Shown: in pieces, positions 45,348-54,244 of the stretch
How the letters are laid out: every line of letters starts with the position of its first letter
Numbering within the stretch: the stretch's first letter is position 1
NCBI GenBank assembly: GCA_043777315.1
Contig: JAYVPW010000097.1
Coordinates: 1-64,000 of the forward strand
Reading direction: 5' to 3'
Origin: CAIURC01 sp043777315
Lineage (GTDB): Bacteria; Verrucomicrobiota; Verrucomicrobiia; Chthoniobacterales; Chthoniobacteraceae
DNA: 64,000 nt
Notes under the pieces: generated by a model
The model's input: the letters and a program-made list of their open reading frames with translations, nothing else
Told to the model about the DNA's origin: nothing
The model's database searches: none
Program-made: the position numbers and the translations under genes

Positions 45348-48300
45348 TTAAACCGCCGAATCCGCTCCCACTCCCAGTTCCCGCAGCGCGTATTCGAGCT
45401 GGTGGAAATCGACGGGCTTGACGAGATGCAGCGCGAAGCCGGCCTCGCGCGAGCGGGCCAGATCGTCTTCCATTCCGTAGCCGCTGAGCGCGATGCCGCG
45501 GAGCCCGTAACAGTTGTGGAGTTCGCGCATCAGGTCGGTGCCCGTGCCGTCGGGCAGCCCCAGATCGGAGATCACGGCGTCAAATTTTTCCGCTGCCGCG
45601 AGCTTCAACGCGTCGTCCACGGTGCCCGCGGTTTGGACGAAATGCCCGGCGCGCGTGAGCAGGCGGGAGAGCACCTGGAGCGTCGGCTCGTGGTCTTCCA
45701 CCAGCAAAAGGCGCATCGGAGTGACCCTCGACGGGTCGTGCAGGCTGGAGCCGGGCAGGAGCGGATGCGACGAAAGTTCCGTGGCGCCGGTGACGCCGGA
45801 CGGCGGCTCCGTCGCGCCGGGCAGCTCGACGATGAAGGTCGCGCCGCGGCCGGGGCCGGCACTTTTCGCCGCGATCGTGCCGCCGTGGAGATCGACGATC
45901 GCGCGCGCGATCGCGAGGCCGAGGCCCATGCCGCCGAAGCGATGATCGTTCACCAAACCCGCCTGCTCGAACGGCAGGAAAATCGTGTCGATCGCATCAG
46001 GCGCGATGCCGATGCCCGAGTCGCTGACCTCGATGTGCAGCCGGGCCGCGCCGTTTTCGCCGGTGGCGTCGAGCGTGCGGATTTCGATCTGGCCGTTGCG
46101 GGGCGTGAATTTCACGGCGTTGCGCAGCAGGTTCCAAATGACCTGCTGAAAACGCGCGGGATCGGCCATGAGCCCGCTCCGCAGCGCGCCGAATTCGCGC
46201 TTCATCACGATCCCTTTTTCCTGCGCATCGTCGCGCACGATCTCGACCGCGAGGCCGATGAGCGAATGCGCGTCGCACGCCTGGAGGCGCAGGGAGAGCT
46301 TGCCTTTCGCGATCCGCGTGAGGTCGAGGAGGTCGTCGATGAGCCGCGCCTCGAGGGTGACATTTCGCTCGACCATGCTGAGCTGCTCGCGCACGTCCGG
46401 CGGCAGGCGATCGTCCTGCCGCAGCGTGGCGGCGATCATCAGCACCGGCGTGAGCGGCGTCCGCAGCTCGTGCGAAAGCGCGGCGAGAAAGTCGTCTTTT
46501 GCCTTCGACGCCGCCTCGGCCACGGCACGCGCGCGCTCCGCTTCCCCCCGGCTGCTCTGCGCCTCCTCTTCCGCGCGGACGAGAGCGTCGATGTCCGTGC
46601 AAGTGCCGAACCACCGGACGATCTCCCCGCTTTCATCCCGCACCGGGAGTGCGCGCCCGAGGAACCAGCGAAACCCGCCATTGGCCTCGTCGCGAAAACG
46701 GTAGCGGATGTCATAATCCTCGCCGGTCCGCACGCAGGCGTACCAGCGATCGAGGCACGGCCGCACGTCGTCGGGATGCAGAATCGGCATCCAGCTTTCG
46801 TCCCCGCCCTCACCCTGGACGCGGCCCGTGAACTCGTACCAGCGGCGATTGTAATAATCCAAAAATCCATCCGGGCGCGCCATCCAGACGATCTGCGGCA
46901 TCGCATCCGCGAGCTGCCGGAGCTGCGCCTCGCTCGAGGCCAGCGCCGCCGCCGCATGGCGGCGTTCGAGGCATTGCGCGAGCGTGTCCGCCATCGGCGC
47001 GAGGTCCCCGAGGATCGCTGGCGAAAGGGTCTTCCGCGAAAACATCGCGATCACTCCGAGCACACGTCCCTCGACGACGAGCGGGTATCCGGCGAAGGCC
47101 TGCATCCCCTCGCGCCGCGCCCATTCCGAGGCGCTGATGTTCGGATCGTGCGGCACATCGTTGGTCAGGTGCGGCTCTTTCCGCTGCGCGATCCGGCCGA
47201 TCTTACACTCGCCGACGGGCACCCGCGCGTGCGGTCCGTCGAGGTGCGTGTAAAGCCCGGCGCTGGCGCGCAACTCCAGCATTCTCTCAGCGGAATTCAT
47301 CGTCCAAACCCGCGCGAACGCCGCGTCCAAATGCCGCACCAGAGACTCGCAGCAGCGCTGCAAAACGCGGTCCAGCGCTGCGCCCGATGCCAGCACCGTG
47401 GCGAACTCCGCGCGCAACACCGCGAGCCGCGCGCCCTCCCGCACCGCCGCCTCCGCGCGCGCCCGCTCGATGATCGCCCAGCACCGCTCGACCACCTCCT
47501 CGACCAGCGAAATCTCCGCGCGAGTCCACGCCCGCGCGCTCGTCTGATGCACCGCCATCATCGCCCGCAACGCGCCTTCCTTCACCAGCGGGCAGCAGAC
47601 GAGCGCCTTGATCCCGATCGCGTTGAACGTGTCCGCGCCATCCGCGGGCGTCAGGTCCACATCGACATCGCCGACCACCAGCGTCCGCCCGGCGTGCATG
47701 TCCGCCTCCGCGCGCGAGCCAAAAAGCGAGAGCTCATACGTCCCGACCGTGCTCGCGCAGCCGTCCGTGAAATCGTGCAGAATCGTGAACGCATCGCCGT
47801 CCGCCGCCACCTCCGCGTAGGCGCAGCGCGAGACGCGCAGATGTTTCCCCAAAAGCTCCGCCACCGTCGCCAGAATCTCCGGCGGATCGCTGATCGTGCG
47901 CGTGGCATCGCCGAGCCGGTTGAGGAAACTCAGTCGCGCCTCGCTTTCCAGCAGCGCGCGTTCGCCCGCGCGTTTTTCGCCCGCATCGTGGAAAACGAGA
48001 ATCACTCCATGCACCTCGCCATCGTCCCCGAGGATCGGCGCGGCACTGTCCTCGATCGCCGTCTCGCGGCCATCGCGCGCGCGCAGGACGGTGTGGTTCG
48101 CGAGCCCCACGACCACCTTTTCCCGCAGCACGCGCGCGACCGGATTCTCCGCGGTCGCGCCCGTCGTTTCATTGAAAATGGCGAACACCTCGACCAGCGC
48201 GCGGCCATGCGCCTCCGCGCTCGTCCAGCCCATCAGCCGCTCCGCCACGGGATTCAGAAAGACCACCTCGCCCCGCGCATTCGTCGCCACCACCGCGTCG

Positions 48301-49046
48301 CCGATCGAGCGCAGCGTCACCTGCAGCTCCTTCGCGCGCCGCTCCGCCGCGGCCAGGCTGGCCTGGTACGACCCGCTCACGTCGCGGAAAAAACGCCGCA
48401 GCCACAGCCCCATCGCCGGAGTCCCGGCCAGTGCCATCAGCGCCAGCCCCGCGAAAATGATCGCGCGCATCACGCGCCGCGTTTCATTCCGCTGCGTCCG
48501 CAGGTCGCGCTCGAGCCGGACCATTTCCGCGACCCGCGCCCGCACCACGTCCATCCGCATCTTGCCGCGCAAATTCAGCTCCGCCTCCCGCGCCGCGCCC
48601 GCATCCCGCCGCGCCAGCGTGAGCATTTCATCGGCGAAAGCGATCCAGCCCAGCACCTCGCCGCGCAATCCCGCGACGGTGGCGACCTGCCCCGGATTGC
48701 CCGCCACTCGCCCCGCGAGCACATCCAGCCGCGCCTCGATCCGATCGCGCGCAGCGGCGAACGGACGCAAAAAACGCTCGTCGCCCGTGACCTGAAATCC
48801 GCGCAACCCCGTCTCCATATTCACCGCCCGCGCCTCCACCTCATGCAGCTCGGCGAGCACCTCATCCGTGTGCTCCAGCCGCTCCGCCGTGCGCATGAGG
48901 TAAAGCACCATCGCCAGCAAAATCGCCGCCGGAAGTCCGAAGGTGAGCGCCACGCCGAGCGTCCCGCCACGCAGCCGCCGTCGGAAAAACGCTTCGTCCG
49001 GCAGCGCGGTCGGCGTCGCGGAAGGAGAGACAAACGAGTCAGGCAT
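45348..49046 (-). CDS. Membrane hybrid histidine kinase: CHASE3-PAS-GAF-GAF-PAS-HK-REC
   Basis: 1232 residues. Helix 1 (about 32-52), CHASE3-like periplasmic domain (55-190; VNMETGLRGFQVTGDERFL is diagnostic), helix 2 (193-213), PAS (about 240-360), two GAF domains (about 385-530 and 560-700), PAS (718-835; RWYEFTGRVQGEG), HisKA with SHELRTPLTPVLM (His near 859), ATPase with NLLRNAVKFTP, DSGIGI and GMGLGLAIARAIV, and a C-terminal receiver (LLVEDHEPT, ISDLGLPDG with Asp near 1159, HLVKPVD). The receiver makes it a hybrid that probably hands phosphate on through a histidine phosphotransfer protein. The signal is unknown. It may be in one operon with a 74-codon upstream frame. Confidence 0.93.
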   Translation of the reverse strand: MPDSFVSPSATPTALPDEAFFRRRLRGGTLGVALTFGLPAAILLAMVLYLMRTAERLEHTDEVLAELHEVEARAVNMETGLRGFQVTGDERFLRPFAAARDRIEARLDVLAGRVAGNPGQVATVAGLRGEVLGWIAFADEMLTLARRDAGAAREAELNLRGKMRMDVVRARVAEMVRLERDLRTQRNETRRVMRAIIFAGLALMALAGTPAMGLWLRRFFRDVSGSYQASLAAAERRAKELQVTLRSIGDAVVATNARGEVVFLNPVAERLMGWTSAEAHGRALVEVFAIFNETTGATAENPVARVLREKVVVGLANHTVLRARDGRETAIEDSAAPILGDDGEVHGVILVFHDAGEKRAGERALLESEARLSFLNRLGDATRTISDPPEILATVAELLGKHLRVSRCAYAEVAADGDAFTILHDFTDGCASTVGTYELSLFGSRAEADMHAGRTLVVGDVDVDLTPADGADTFNAIGIKALVCCPLVKEGALRAMMAVHQTSARAWTRAEISLVEEVVERCWAIIERARAEAAVREGARLAVLRAEFATVLASGAALDRVLQRCCESLVRHLDAAFARVWTMNSAERMLELRASAGLYTHLDGPHARVPVGECKIGRIAQRKEPHLTNDVPHDPNISASEWARREGMQAFAGYPLVVEGRVLGVIAMFSRKTLSPAILGDLAPMADTLAQCLERRHAAAALASSEAQLRQLADAMPQIVWMARPDGFLDYYNRRWYEFTGRVQGEGGDESWMPILHPDDVRPCLDRWYACVRTGEDYDIRYRFRDEANGGFRWFLGRALPVRDESGEIVRWFGTCTDIDALVRAEEEAQSSRGEAERARAVAEAASKAKDDFLAALSHELRTPLTPVLMIAATLRQDDRLPPDVREQLSMVERNVTLEARLIDDLLDLTRIAKGKLSLRLQACDAHSLIGLAVEIVRDDAQEKGIVMKREFGALRSGLMADPARFQQVIWNLLRNAVKFTPRNGQIEIRTLDATGENGAARLHIEVSDSGIGIAPDAIDTIFLPFEQAGLVNDHRFGGMGLGLAIARAIVDLHGGTIAAKSAGPGRGATFIVELPGATEPPSGVTGATELSSHPLLPGSSLHDPSRVTPMRLLLVEDHEPTLQVLSRLLTRAGHFVQTAGTVDDALKLAAAEKFDAVISDLGLPDGTGTDLMRELHNCYGLRGIALSGYGMEDDLARSREAGFALHLVKPVDFHQLEYALRELGVGADSAV

Positions 49047-49059
49047 CGGGGTGAAGAAT

Positions 49060-49284
49060 TTACCGCGGCAGCAGGAGCGCAGATTCGCTCACATCTTTCC
49101 AGTCATCCACCCGCGCCGCTGGAAAAAAGTCCATCCCCGCATCGCCTGCCTTTTTTCCCGAAACGCTGACGCATCGTTCATTTCCCGGCAATCGCACCTC
49201 CCGCGCATTTCGGCCCGGCAAGCCGCGGCGCATCAGCGCCAGCGCCAGCGCAGCAAAGTCCGCAGGACTCCCTTTCTTCGTCAT
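49060..49284 (-). CDS. Possible small protein upstream of the hybrid kinase
   Basis: 74 residues: MTKKGSPADFAALALALMRR, a basic middle, and DFFPAARVDDWKDVSESALL at the end. It ends 13 bp before the kinase ATG on the same strand. Amino-acid composition looks protein-like rather than random, but I recognise no family. The start codon and the AGGATG before it lie in the end of a family A repeat. It may be a leader gene or a chance frame. Confidence 0.35.
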   Translation of the reverse strand: MTKKGSPADFAALALALMRRGLPGRNAREVRLPGNERCVSVSGKKAGDAGMDFFPAARVDDWKDVSESALLLPR

Positions 49285-49411
49285 CCTGAGCGCAGCGCAG
49301 CGGAGTCGAAGGACCTCATACTATTTCCCCGACGGGACGCGTCCGAGCGGGGGAAAAAGTGAGAGGTTCTTCGACTGCGTTCCGCTGTCGCTCCACTCCG
49401 CTCAGAATGAC
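49280..49411. repeat. Palindromic element, family A, copy 3
   Basis: GTCATCCTGAGCGCAGCGCA at the left and GCTCAGAATGAC at the right, with GTCGAAGGACCTCATACT and GTGAGAGGTTCTTCGACT arms. Slightly more diverged than the other copies. Confidence 0.9.
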
Positions 49412-49472
49412 GACTCGTTTCTCCGCGCGCTTGATTTTCCACCCCGCCGCGCGTGCGATCTTCGCCCCGCGC

Positions 49473-50314
49473 ATGAAGCTCCTCCGACTCCTCCGAGCCC
49501 TCCTCTTCGCGTCCCTTTTTTCCACCCGCGCCGACGATCCCGCGCCCGTCGGTATCAACGCCCGCCTGATGCAAATGCCGAGCATCTCCGCGACGCAAAT
49601 CACGTTCGTCTACGCCGGCGATATCTGGATCGCTCCGCGCGAAGGCGGCACCGCCGTGCGCCTCAGTTCGCCCCGTGGGATCGAGACCTTCCCGCGCTTT
49701 TCGCCCGACGGATCGGCTACATTTACGTCCCGAATACGGCCGTCGATGGGCAGAACGAATTGTTCAAACAGTTCCGCGCGCAGTTCACCAAACCGGGGCT
49801 GATCATCGACGAACGCTGGAACTCCGGCGGGCAGATTCCCGACCGATTCGTCGAGCTGCTCGGACGCCGCGCGAGCGTGTTTTGGAGTGTGCGCGACGGG
49901 CACGATTGGCAGACCCCGCAGATCGCGCACAACGGCCCAAAAGCGATCCTCGCGAACGGCTGGAGCGGCTCCGGCGGCGACTGCTTCGCGTGGCTTTTCA
50001 AAAAGAGCGGGCTCGGTCCATTCATCGGCCAGCGGACGTGGGGCGGGCTCATCGGGATGACCGGCGCGCCCCAGTTCGTGGACGGCGGCCACGTCACCGT
50101 CCCGACCTTCAGCATCTACGACCCGACCGGAAACTGGATCATCGAAGGCCACGGCGTGGACCCCGACGTGCCTGTCATCGACGACCCCGCACAGCTCGCG
50201 AAAGGCATCGACCCGCAGCTCGAACGCGCCATTCAGGAGGTCATCAAACAGCTCGATTCCAACCCGCCCGCGACCCCGAAACGCCCCGGCTACCCGAACC
50301 GTTCGGGGCGCTGA
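49473..50314 (+). pseudogene. Tricorn-like protease remnant with a large internal deletion and frameshift
   Basis: The first part (ATG at 49473, signal peptide LLRLLRALLFASLF, then ITFVYAGDIWIAPREGGTA and FPRFSPDG) is the start of a tricorn-type beta-propeller. At about 49705-49715 the frame changes and the sequence continues with RIGYIYVPNTAVDGQNELF, the C-terminal S41 catalytic domain, including IIDERWNSGGQIPD and the nucleophile motif GWSGSGGDCFAW. Intact family members have about 1050-1100 residues; here about 280 remain, so the second propeller, PDZ and most of the first propeller are gone. The remaining catalytic piece would not be expressed from the natural start. It is a deletion pseudogene flanked by two family A repeats (49280-49411 and 50334-50466). 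Confidence 0.88.
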
Positions 50315-50333
50315 AAGCGCGCCCATCCTTCCG

Positions 50334-50466
50334 GTCATCCTGAGCGAAGCCCGGCTTTGCGGGCGCAGTCGAAGGACCTCTTACTGTTTCCCCCTCTGCG
50401 ATGCGCGCGCACAACGGGGGAAATAGATAAAGGTCCTTCGACTCCGCTGCGCTGCGCTCAGGATGA
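50334..50466. repeat. Palindromic element, family A, copy 4
   Basis: Begins GTCATCCTGAGCGAAGCCCG and ends GCTCAGGATGAC, with GTCGAAGGACCTCTTACTG and AAAGGTCCTTCGACT inner arms. It lies between the tricorn remnant and nfo. Confidence 0.9.
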
Positions 50467-50502
50467 CGGAACGCTACTCCTCTCAACCCTCATTTCACCG
50501 CT

Positions 50503-51411
50503 ATGAAATCCTCTGCCACATCCGCCTCCTCACCGCTCCTCGGCGCGCACGTTTCCACCGCGGGCGGGCTCGACAAATCGATCGAACGCGCGCTGACGAT
50601 CGGTGCCACGGCGATGCAGATTTTCGTCAAAAACAACATGCAGTGGTTCGCCGCCGCGCCCTTTGCGGAGGCTGAGTTGCGCGCTTTCCACGAGCACGCG
50701 GATCGCGAGAAAGTCGCCGCTGTATTCGGCCACAGCGGATACATGATCAACCTTGCGGCGGTGAACCCGGAGTTCCTCGAAAAATCCCGCCGCGCGCTGA
50801 CCGAGGAATTGCTGCGCGCGGATCAATTGCGTCTCCCGTTTCTCGTGCTCCATCCGGGCGCGCACATGGGCGCGGGCGTGGAGACAGGGCTCGCGGCGGT
50901 GGTGGAAAGTCTCGACGCCGTGTTCGCGGAAAATCCACAAATCAAGACCCGCGTCGCACTCGAAACGACCGCCGGACAAGGCTCGTCCCTCGGCTGTGAG
51001 TTCGCACATCTCGCGTTCATTTTGCAGAACGTACGCGAGCCCGAACGGCTCTGCGTCTGCGTCGATACCGCGCATCTTTTCGCCGCCGGATACGACCTCT
51101 CGACGGTTCCGAAAACTGCGGAGGTCTTCTCGGAATTCGACCGCGTGATCGGCCACAAACATCTCGCCGCGCTGCACCTCAACGACTCCAAAACCGCGCT
51201 CGGCTCCCGCGTCGATCGTCACGAGCACATCGGAAAAGGCACGATCGGACTGGAGGCATTTCGATTCGTGATGACCTCGCCGCTTTTCCCAAAAATCCCG
51301 AAAGTCCTCGAGACGCCGAAAGGCAAGGAGATGACCGAGGACGTGGAAAATCTCGCGACCTTGCGCGGCTTGATGACGCCTTCAAAAGCCGCCAGACGGG
51401 CGTCAGGGTAA
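50503..51411 (+). CDS. nfo: Endonuclease IV (AP endonuclease)
   Basis: 302 residues, TIM-barrel. Start LLGAHVSTAGGLDKSIERAL; metal ligands in VFGHSGYMINLA, VLHPGAHMG, VALETTAGQG, VCVDTAHLFAAGYD, LHLNDSK and RHEHIGKGTIG. All three zinc sites look intact. It cuts DNA at abasic sites in base excision repair. The C-terminus (SKAARRASG) is slightly longer than usual. Confidence 0.95.
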   Translation: MKSSATSASSPLLGAHVSTAGGLDKSIERALTIGATAMQIFVKNNMQWFAAAPFAEAELRAFHEHADREKVAAVFGHSGYMINLAAVNPEFLEKSRRALTEELLRADQLRLPFLVLHPGAHMGAGVETGLAAVVESLDAVFAENPQIKTRVALETTAGQGSSLGCEFAHLAFILQNVREPERLCVCVDTAHLFAAGYDLSTVPKTAEVFSEFDRVIGHKHLAALHLNDSKTALGSRVDRHEHIGKGTIGLEAFRFVMTSPLFPKIPKVLETPKGKEMTEDVENLATLRGLMTPSKAARRASG

Positions 51412-51427
51412 CCAGTCGCGCAAAAGA

Positions 51428-51637
51428 GGATCCCGGAGGGATCGCGGAAATTAGCCGGGGGTCGAGCGCAGCGAAAACCCCCGGACAACCCGGCCAGAGA
51501 TCCCGCCCCGGAAGGGCGGAGGAACCGTGGCTTTTCCGGCACCCCGCTGGGGTGCATTCGCTGAAGATCGAATTCCGGGGGTGGTCGCTGCGCTCGACCC
51601 CCGGCTAATTCCCAGCAGCCCTCCGGGCTGGCGGGCC
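51428..51637. repeat. Long inverted repeat, family G, between nfo and the C39-like gene
   Basis: About 210 bp. The outer left arm (CCGGAGGGATCGCGGAAATT, then AGCCGGGGGTCGAGCGCAGCG) pairs with CGCTGCGCTCGACCCCCGGC and TAATTCCCAGCAGCCCTCCGGG. Inner words GCCCCGGAAGGGCGG and CCCCGCTGGGGTG are small hairpins. It separates two convergent genes. Confidence 0.85.
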
Positions 51638-51654
51638 AAGGACTTTTGACCCCG

Positions 51655-52944
51655 CTAAATCGGCTCGATCGACATCGCGCCGGTCGTGATCGTCCACGCA
51701 TCCGCGGCGGGCATGCGCTTGAGCTCATGCCCGGCGCCCCATGAATCGGAGAAGAGGATTTCCTGCGTCTTGTTGTTGTAGCCGATGATCAGGCGCATGT
51801 GGCCGCCGCCGCTCTGCGGGACGCCGGGCTCGGGATTGAGCCCGAGCTGCACGCACCAGAGCAGCGGGATGCCGGCATCGATGTGCGTCTGCGCCTCGCG
51901 CTGGAAGCGCACGAGGTCGGATTTGTTGTGGGTCTTCGCGTCTTTCAAGACGTCGAATTTCATCGCGCCGAAAATCGCGCCGACGTTGAGCATGTTTCCC
52001 TGGTCGGGAATTTCCGGCGAATGCGCGCGCTTTGCCGCGCGGTTGTAGTCCTTCATCAGGTCGAGAATTGCCTTCACGTTTTGCTCCTCGACCGAGCGCA
52101 CGCGGACCCGCAGACGCGCGCCGAGTTTCTTCAGCGAGGTCAGCATCGCCTCCACGCTCGTGCCGCCGGCGGCATCGGAGTTGGCGACCTGCGCGAGTTC
52201 GTTTGCGTCCACCGCGTTGCCGTAATACCGCATCACGCGCTCGGTCGCCGCGACGACGCAGTAGCCTTTCTGCCCCTGATCGACCATCGGCACATCGCCG
52301 ATCCAGACATCTCCCGTCGCGGCGTCGCGCTTCACATGCATCGGACCCGTGAACTTCGCGCGCGTCATGTTCGACGCGCTCTGGAGCAGGCTCGCCTTGC
52401 GCTCCGGCGGCGTGATTTCCAGCCGCACAAACTCCGCGCGGAAGTCGATGTTCCGCGTCTTCACTTCGCGGGTCGCGCTGTATTCGAGAAGGTAGCGGGC
52501 CTTCTCTGTCTGCCACTGTCGGCCGTCCGCTTTCACCGCGCTCGTCGGGTCCTTTCCGCGCTCGGTGAATTTCACGCTGGCCGCTTTCGACACTGCCTCG
52601 GTCGCGCTCGCGATCAGCGCGTCATACTTGTCTTTCGAGAGCTGGCCCGCGTCGCCGCGCGCGTAAAAATCGGCCGTGATTTCCTTTATTTTTTCCGCCT
52701 CGAAACGCACGACCATTTCGTAAACCGGCAGGCCGAAAAGCGTCATCCCCTTCCCCGCCGCGCGCGCGGAATCCTTGGCGCTGGAGGTCCATTGAAACGG
52801 CAATCCTTTCGACGCGGCGGCAAATTCCGCGGGCTTTAACGACCACAGATTTTCGGTCGAAAGAAGCGGATCGAAGCTCTGGGCGAAGGCGCCAGCGGTG
52901 AGGATGGTGAGGGCGAAGAGAAAGGCAGGGAGGCGGAGAGGCAT
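51655..52944 (-). CDS. Secreted C39-like cysteine peptidase domain protein
   Basis: 429 residues with a signal peptide (LPAFLFALTILTAGAFAQS). The N-terminal half is a helical, Lys/Glu-rich unknown domain with the opening SFDPLLSTENLWSLKPAEFA. The C-terminal half has the papain-like C39 pattern: MVDQGQKGYCVVAATERVMR with the catalytic Cys and its Gln, GGHMRLIIGYN with the His, and LFSDSWGAGH with the Asp. The family is widespread in Verrucomicrobiota; substrates are unknown. I use the ATG at 52944, right before the signal peptide; the frame is open further upstream but Arg/Pro-rich. Confidence 0.82.
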   Translation of the reverse strand: MPLRLPAFLFALTILTAGAFAQSFDPLLSTENLWSLKPAEFAAASKGLPFQWTSSAKDSARAAGKGMTLFGLPVYEMVVRFEAEKIKEITADFYARGDAGQLSKDKYDALIASATEAVSKAASVKFTERGKDPTSAVKADGRQWQTEKARYLLEYSATREVKTRNIDFRAEFVRLEITPPERKASLLQSASNMTRAKFTGPMHVKRDAATGDVWIGDVPMVDQGQKGYCVVAATERVMRYYGNAVDANELAQVANSDAAGGTSVEAMLTSLKKLGARLRVRVRSVEEQNVKAILDLMKDYNRAAKRAHSPEIPDQGNMLNVGAIFGAMKFDVLKDAKTHNKSDLVRFQREAQTHIDAGIPLLWCVQLGLNPEPGVPQSGGGHMRLIIGYNNKTQEILFSDSWGAGHELKRMPAADAWTITTGAMSIEPI

Positions 52945-53046
52945 GGCGGATGATTTTAGGGACGCGCGCGCGAACCATTTCACCAATCCCGGAATCCGGC
53001 AAATCCGCACCACCCAAAGTCCAATCCCAGCCGCCGCGCCTGATGT

Positions 53047-53115
53047 GCTCTCGCAAAGCCGCAAAGGCGCAAAGTTCAAACCTCCCACTTTGCGCCTTTG
53101 CGGCTTGGCGAGAGC
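53047..53115. repeat. Palindromic element, family E, copy 1
   Basis: GCTCTCGCAAAGCCGCAAAG and GCGCAAAG face CTTTGCGCCTTTGCGGCTTG and GCGAGAGC. Arms of 28 bp with one mismatch around a 13-bp loop. A related copy is at 61697. Confidence 0.92.
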
Positions 53116-53132
53116 CTCTCCGATCCGGCGCG

Positions 53133-54242
53133 CTACCCCGCGGATCCAACCCGCGGCTGCTGCTGCGTGAGGCAGTGGAAGGCGCCGAGACCCCAGATCA
53201 ATTCGCGGCAATCGATCGGCACGATCTTGCGGCCGGGGAAGGCTTTTTGCAGCACGGCGATCGCCCAGCGGTCGTGCGTGTCGGCGAAGGTCGGGAGGAG
53301 AACCACTTTGTTCGCGATGTAAAAATTCGCGTAGCTCGCGGGGAGGCGCTGGCCGTCGCGCATGATCTTCGAGGGCATCGGGAGCGTGAGCACTTCGAGC
53401 GGCGTGCCGTCCTCGGTGTCCATCGCGCGGAGGAGCTCGGCGTTGTCGCGGAGCGGCTCGAAGTTCGCGCAGTTGGTGTCTTCCTCGATCGCGGTGACGA
53501 CGGTGGTCGGGTTCACGAAACGCGTGAGGTCGTCGATGTGCCCGTCGGTGTCGTCGCCCTCGATGCCGTCGCCGAGCCAGAGAATATTTTTGACGCCGAA
53601 AAAGTCGCGCAGCCGCTGCTCGATGTCGCTCTGCTTGAGGTCCGGGTTGCGGTTGGGGTTGAGCAGGCACGACTTCGTGGTGAGTAAAGTGCCCGCGCCA
53701 TTCACCTCGATCGCGCCGCCCTCGAGCACCATGTGCGGCGAGTAAATGGGCAGTCCGAGCTTCTCCGCGATCGCCGTCGGGACCACGTCGTCGTCGTCGA
53801 ACGGCGGGTACTTCCAACCCCATGCGTTGTAGTCCCAGTCAAGGATCGCGAGCGACGGCGCTTCTTTTCGCGTGAGAAAAATGGGGCCGTGATCGCGACA
53901 CCACGGCTCGTTCGTCGGGATGTGGAAAAAAGTGACGTGGCTGGTCTTGTGATGGCCTTTCGCGAGCGCCTTGCGGACCTCGGCTTCGTGCGCGTCGTCG
54001 CAGACATTGATGTTCACCCGCTCGGAGTCGGCGAGGGCGTGGACCATTTTTGCGAGTGTCGGCACGACTTTGTCGTAGCTGCCGGGGAAGCTGATGCCGT
54101 CGCGGCGCGGCCACGAAAGCCAGGTCGCGGCGTGCGGTTCCCACTCGGCTGGCATCCGGTATCCGAGGGAGGCGGGCGTCGCGGCAGGTGTCGCGATCTC
54201 AGGCGCGGTAGCTTCGGGAGTGATGTCGGCGGGGCCTTCCAT
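53133..54242 (-). CDS. aguA: Agmatine deiminase
   Basis: 369 residues of the PPAD/AguA family. The conserved start is PAEWEPHAATWLSWPR, preceded by about 28 low-complexity residues; an ATG at MPAEW would give a more normal N-terminus. Active-site motifs: EPWCRDHGPIF, VLEGGAIEVNG, DDTDGHIDDLTRF and the catalytic Cys357 in GLGAFHCLTQQQP. It hydrolyses agmatine to N-carbamoylputrescine. The gene is 2 bp downstream of aguB, so the two steps to putrescine are co-expressed. Confidence 0.94.
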   Translation of the reverse strand: MEGPADITPEATAPEIATPAATPASLGYRMPAEWEPHAATWLSWPRRDGISFPGSYDKVVPTLAKMVHALADSERVNINVCDDAHEAEVRKALAKGHHKTSHVTFFHIPTNEPWCRDHGPIFLTRKEAPSLAILDWDYNAWGWKYPPFDDDDVVPTAIAEKLGLPIYSPHMVLEGGAIEVNGAGTLLTTKSCLLNPNRNPDLKQSDIEQRLRDFFGVKNILWLGDGIEGDDTDGHIDDLTRFVNPTTVVTAIEEDTNCANFEPLRDNAELLRAMDTEDGTPLEVLTLPMPSKIMRDGQRLPASYANFYIANKVVLLPTFADTHDRWAIAVLQKAFPGRKIVPIDCRELIWGLGAFHCLTQQQPRVGSAG

Positions 54243-54244
54243 TG

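Noticed and set aside
45402..49169. A 1255-codon open frame on the plus strand opposite the large hybrid kinase
   Set aside because: It is Arg/Ala/Pro/His-rich without domains and lies exactly antisense to a protein with clear CHASE3, PAS, GAF and kinase motifs. Long antisense frames are expected at this GC content.
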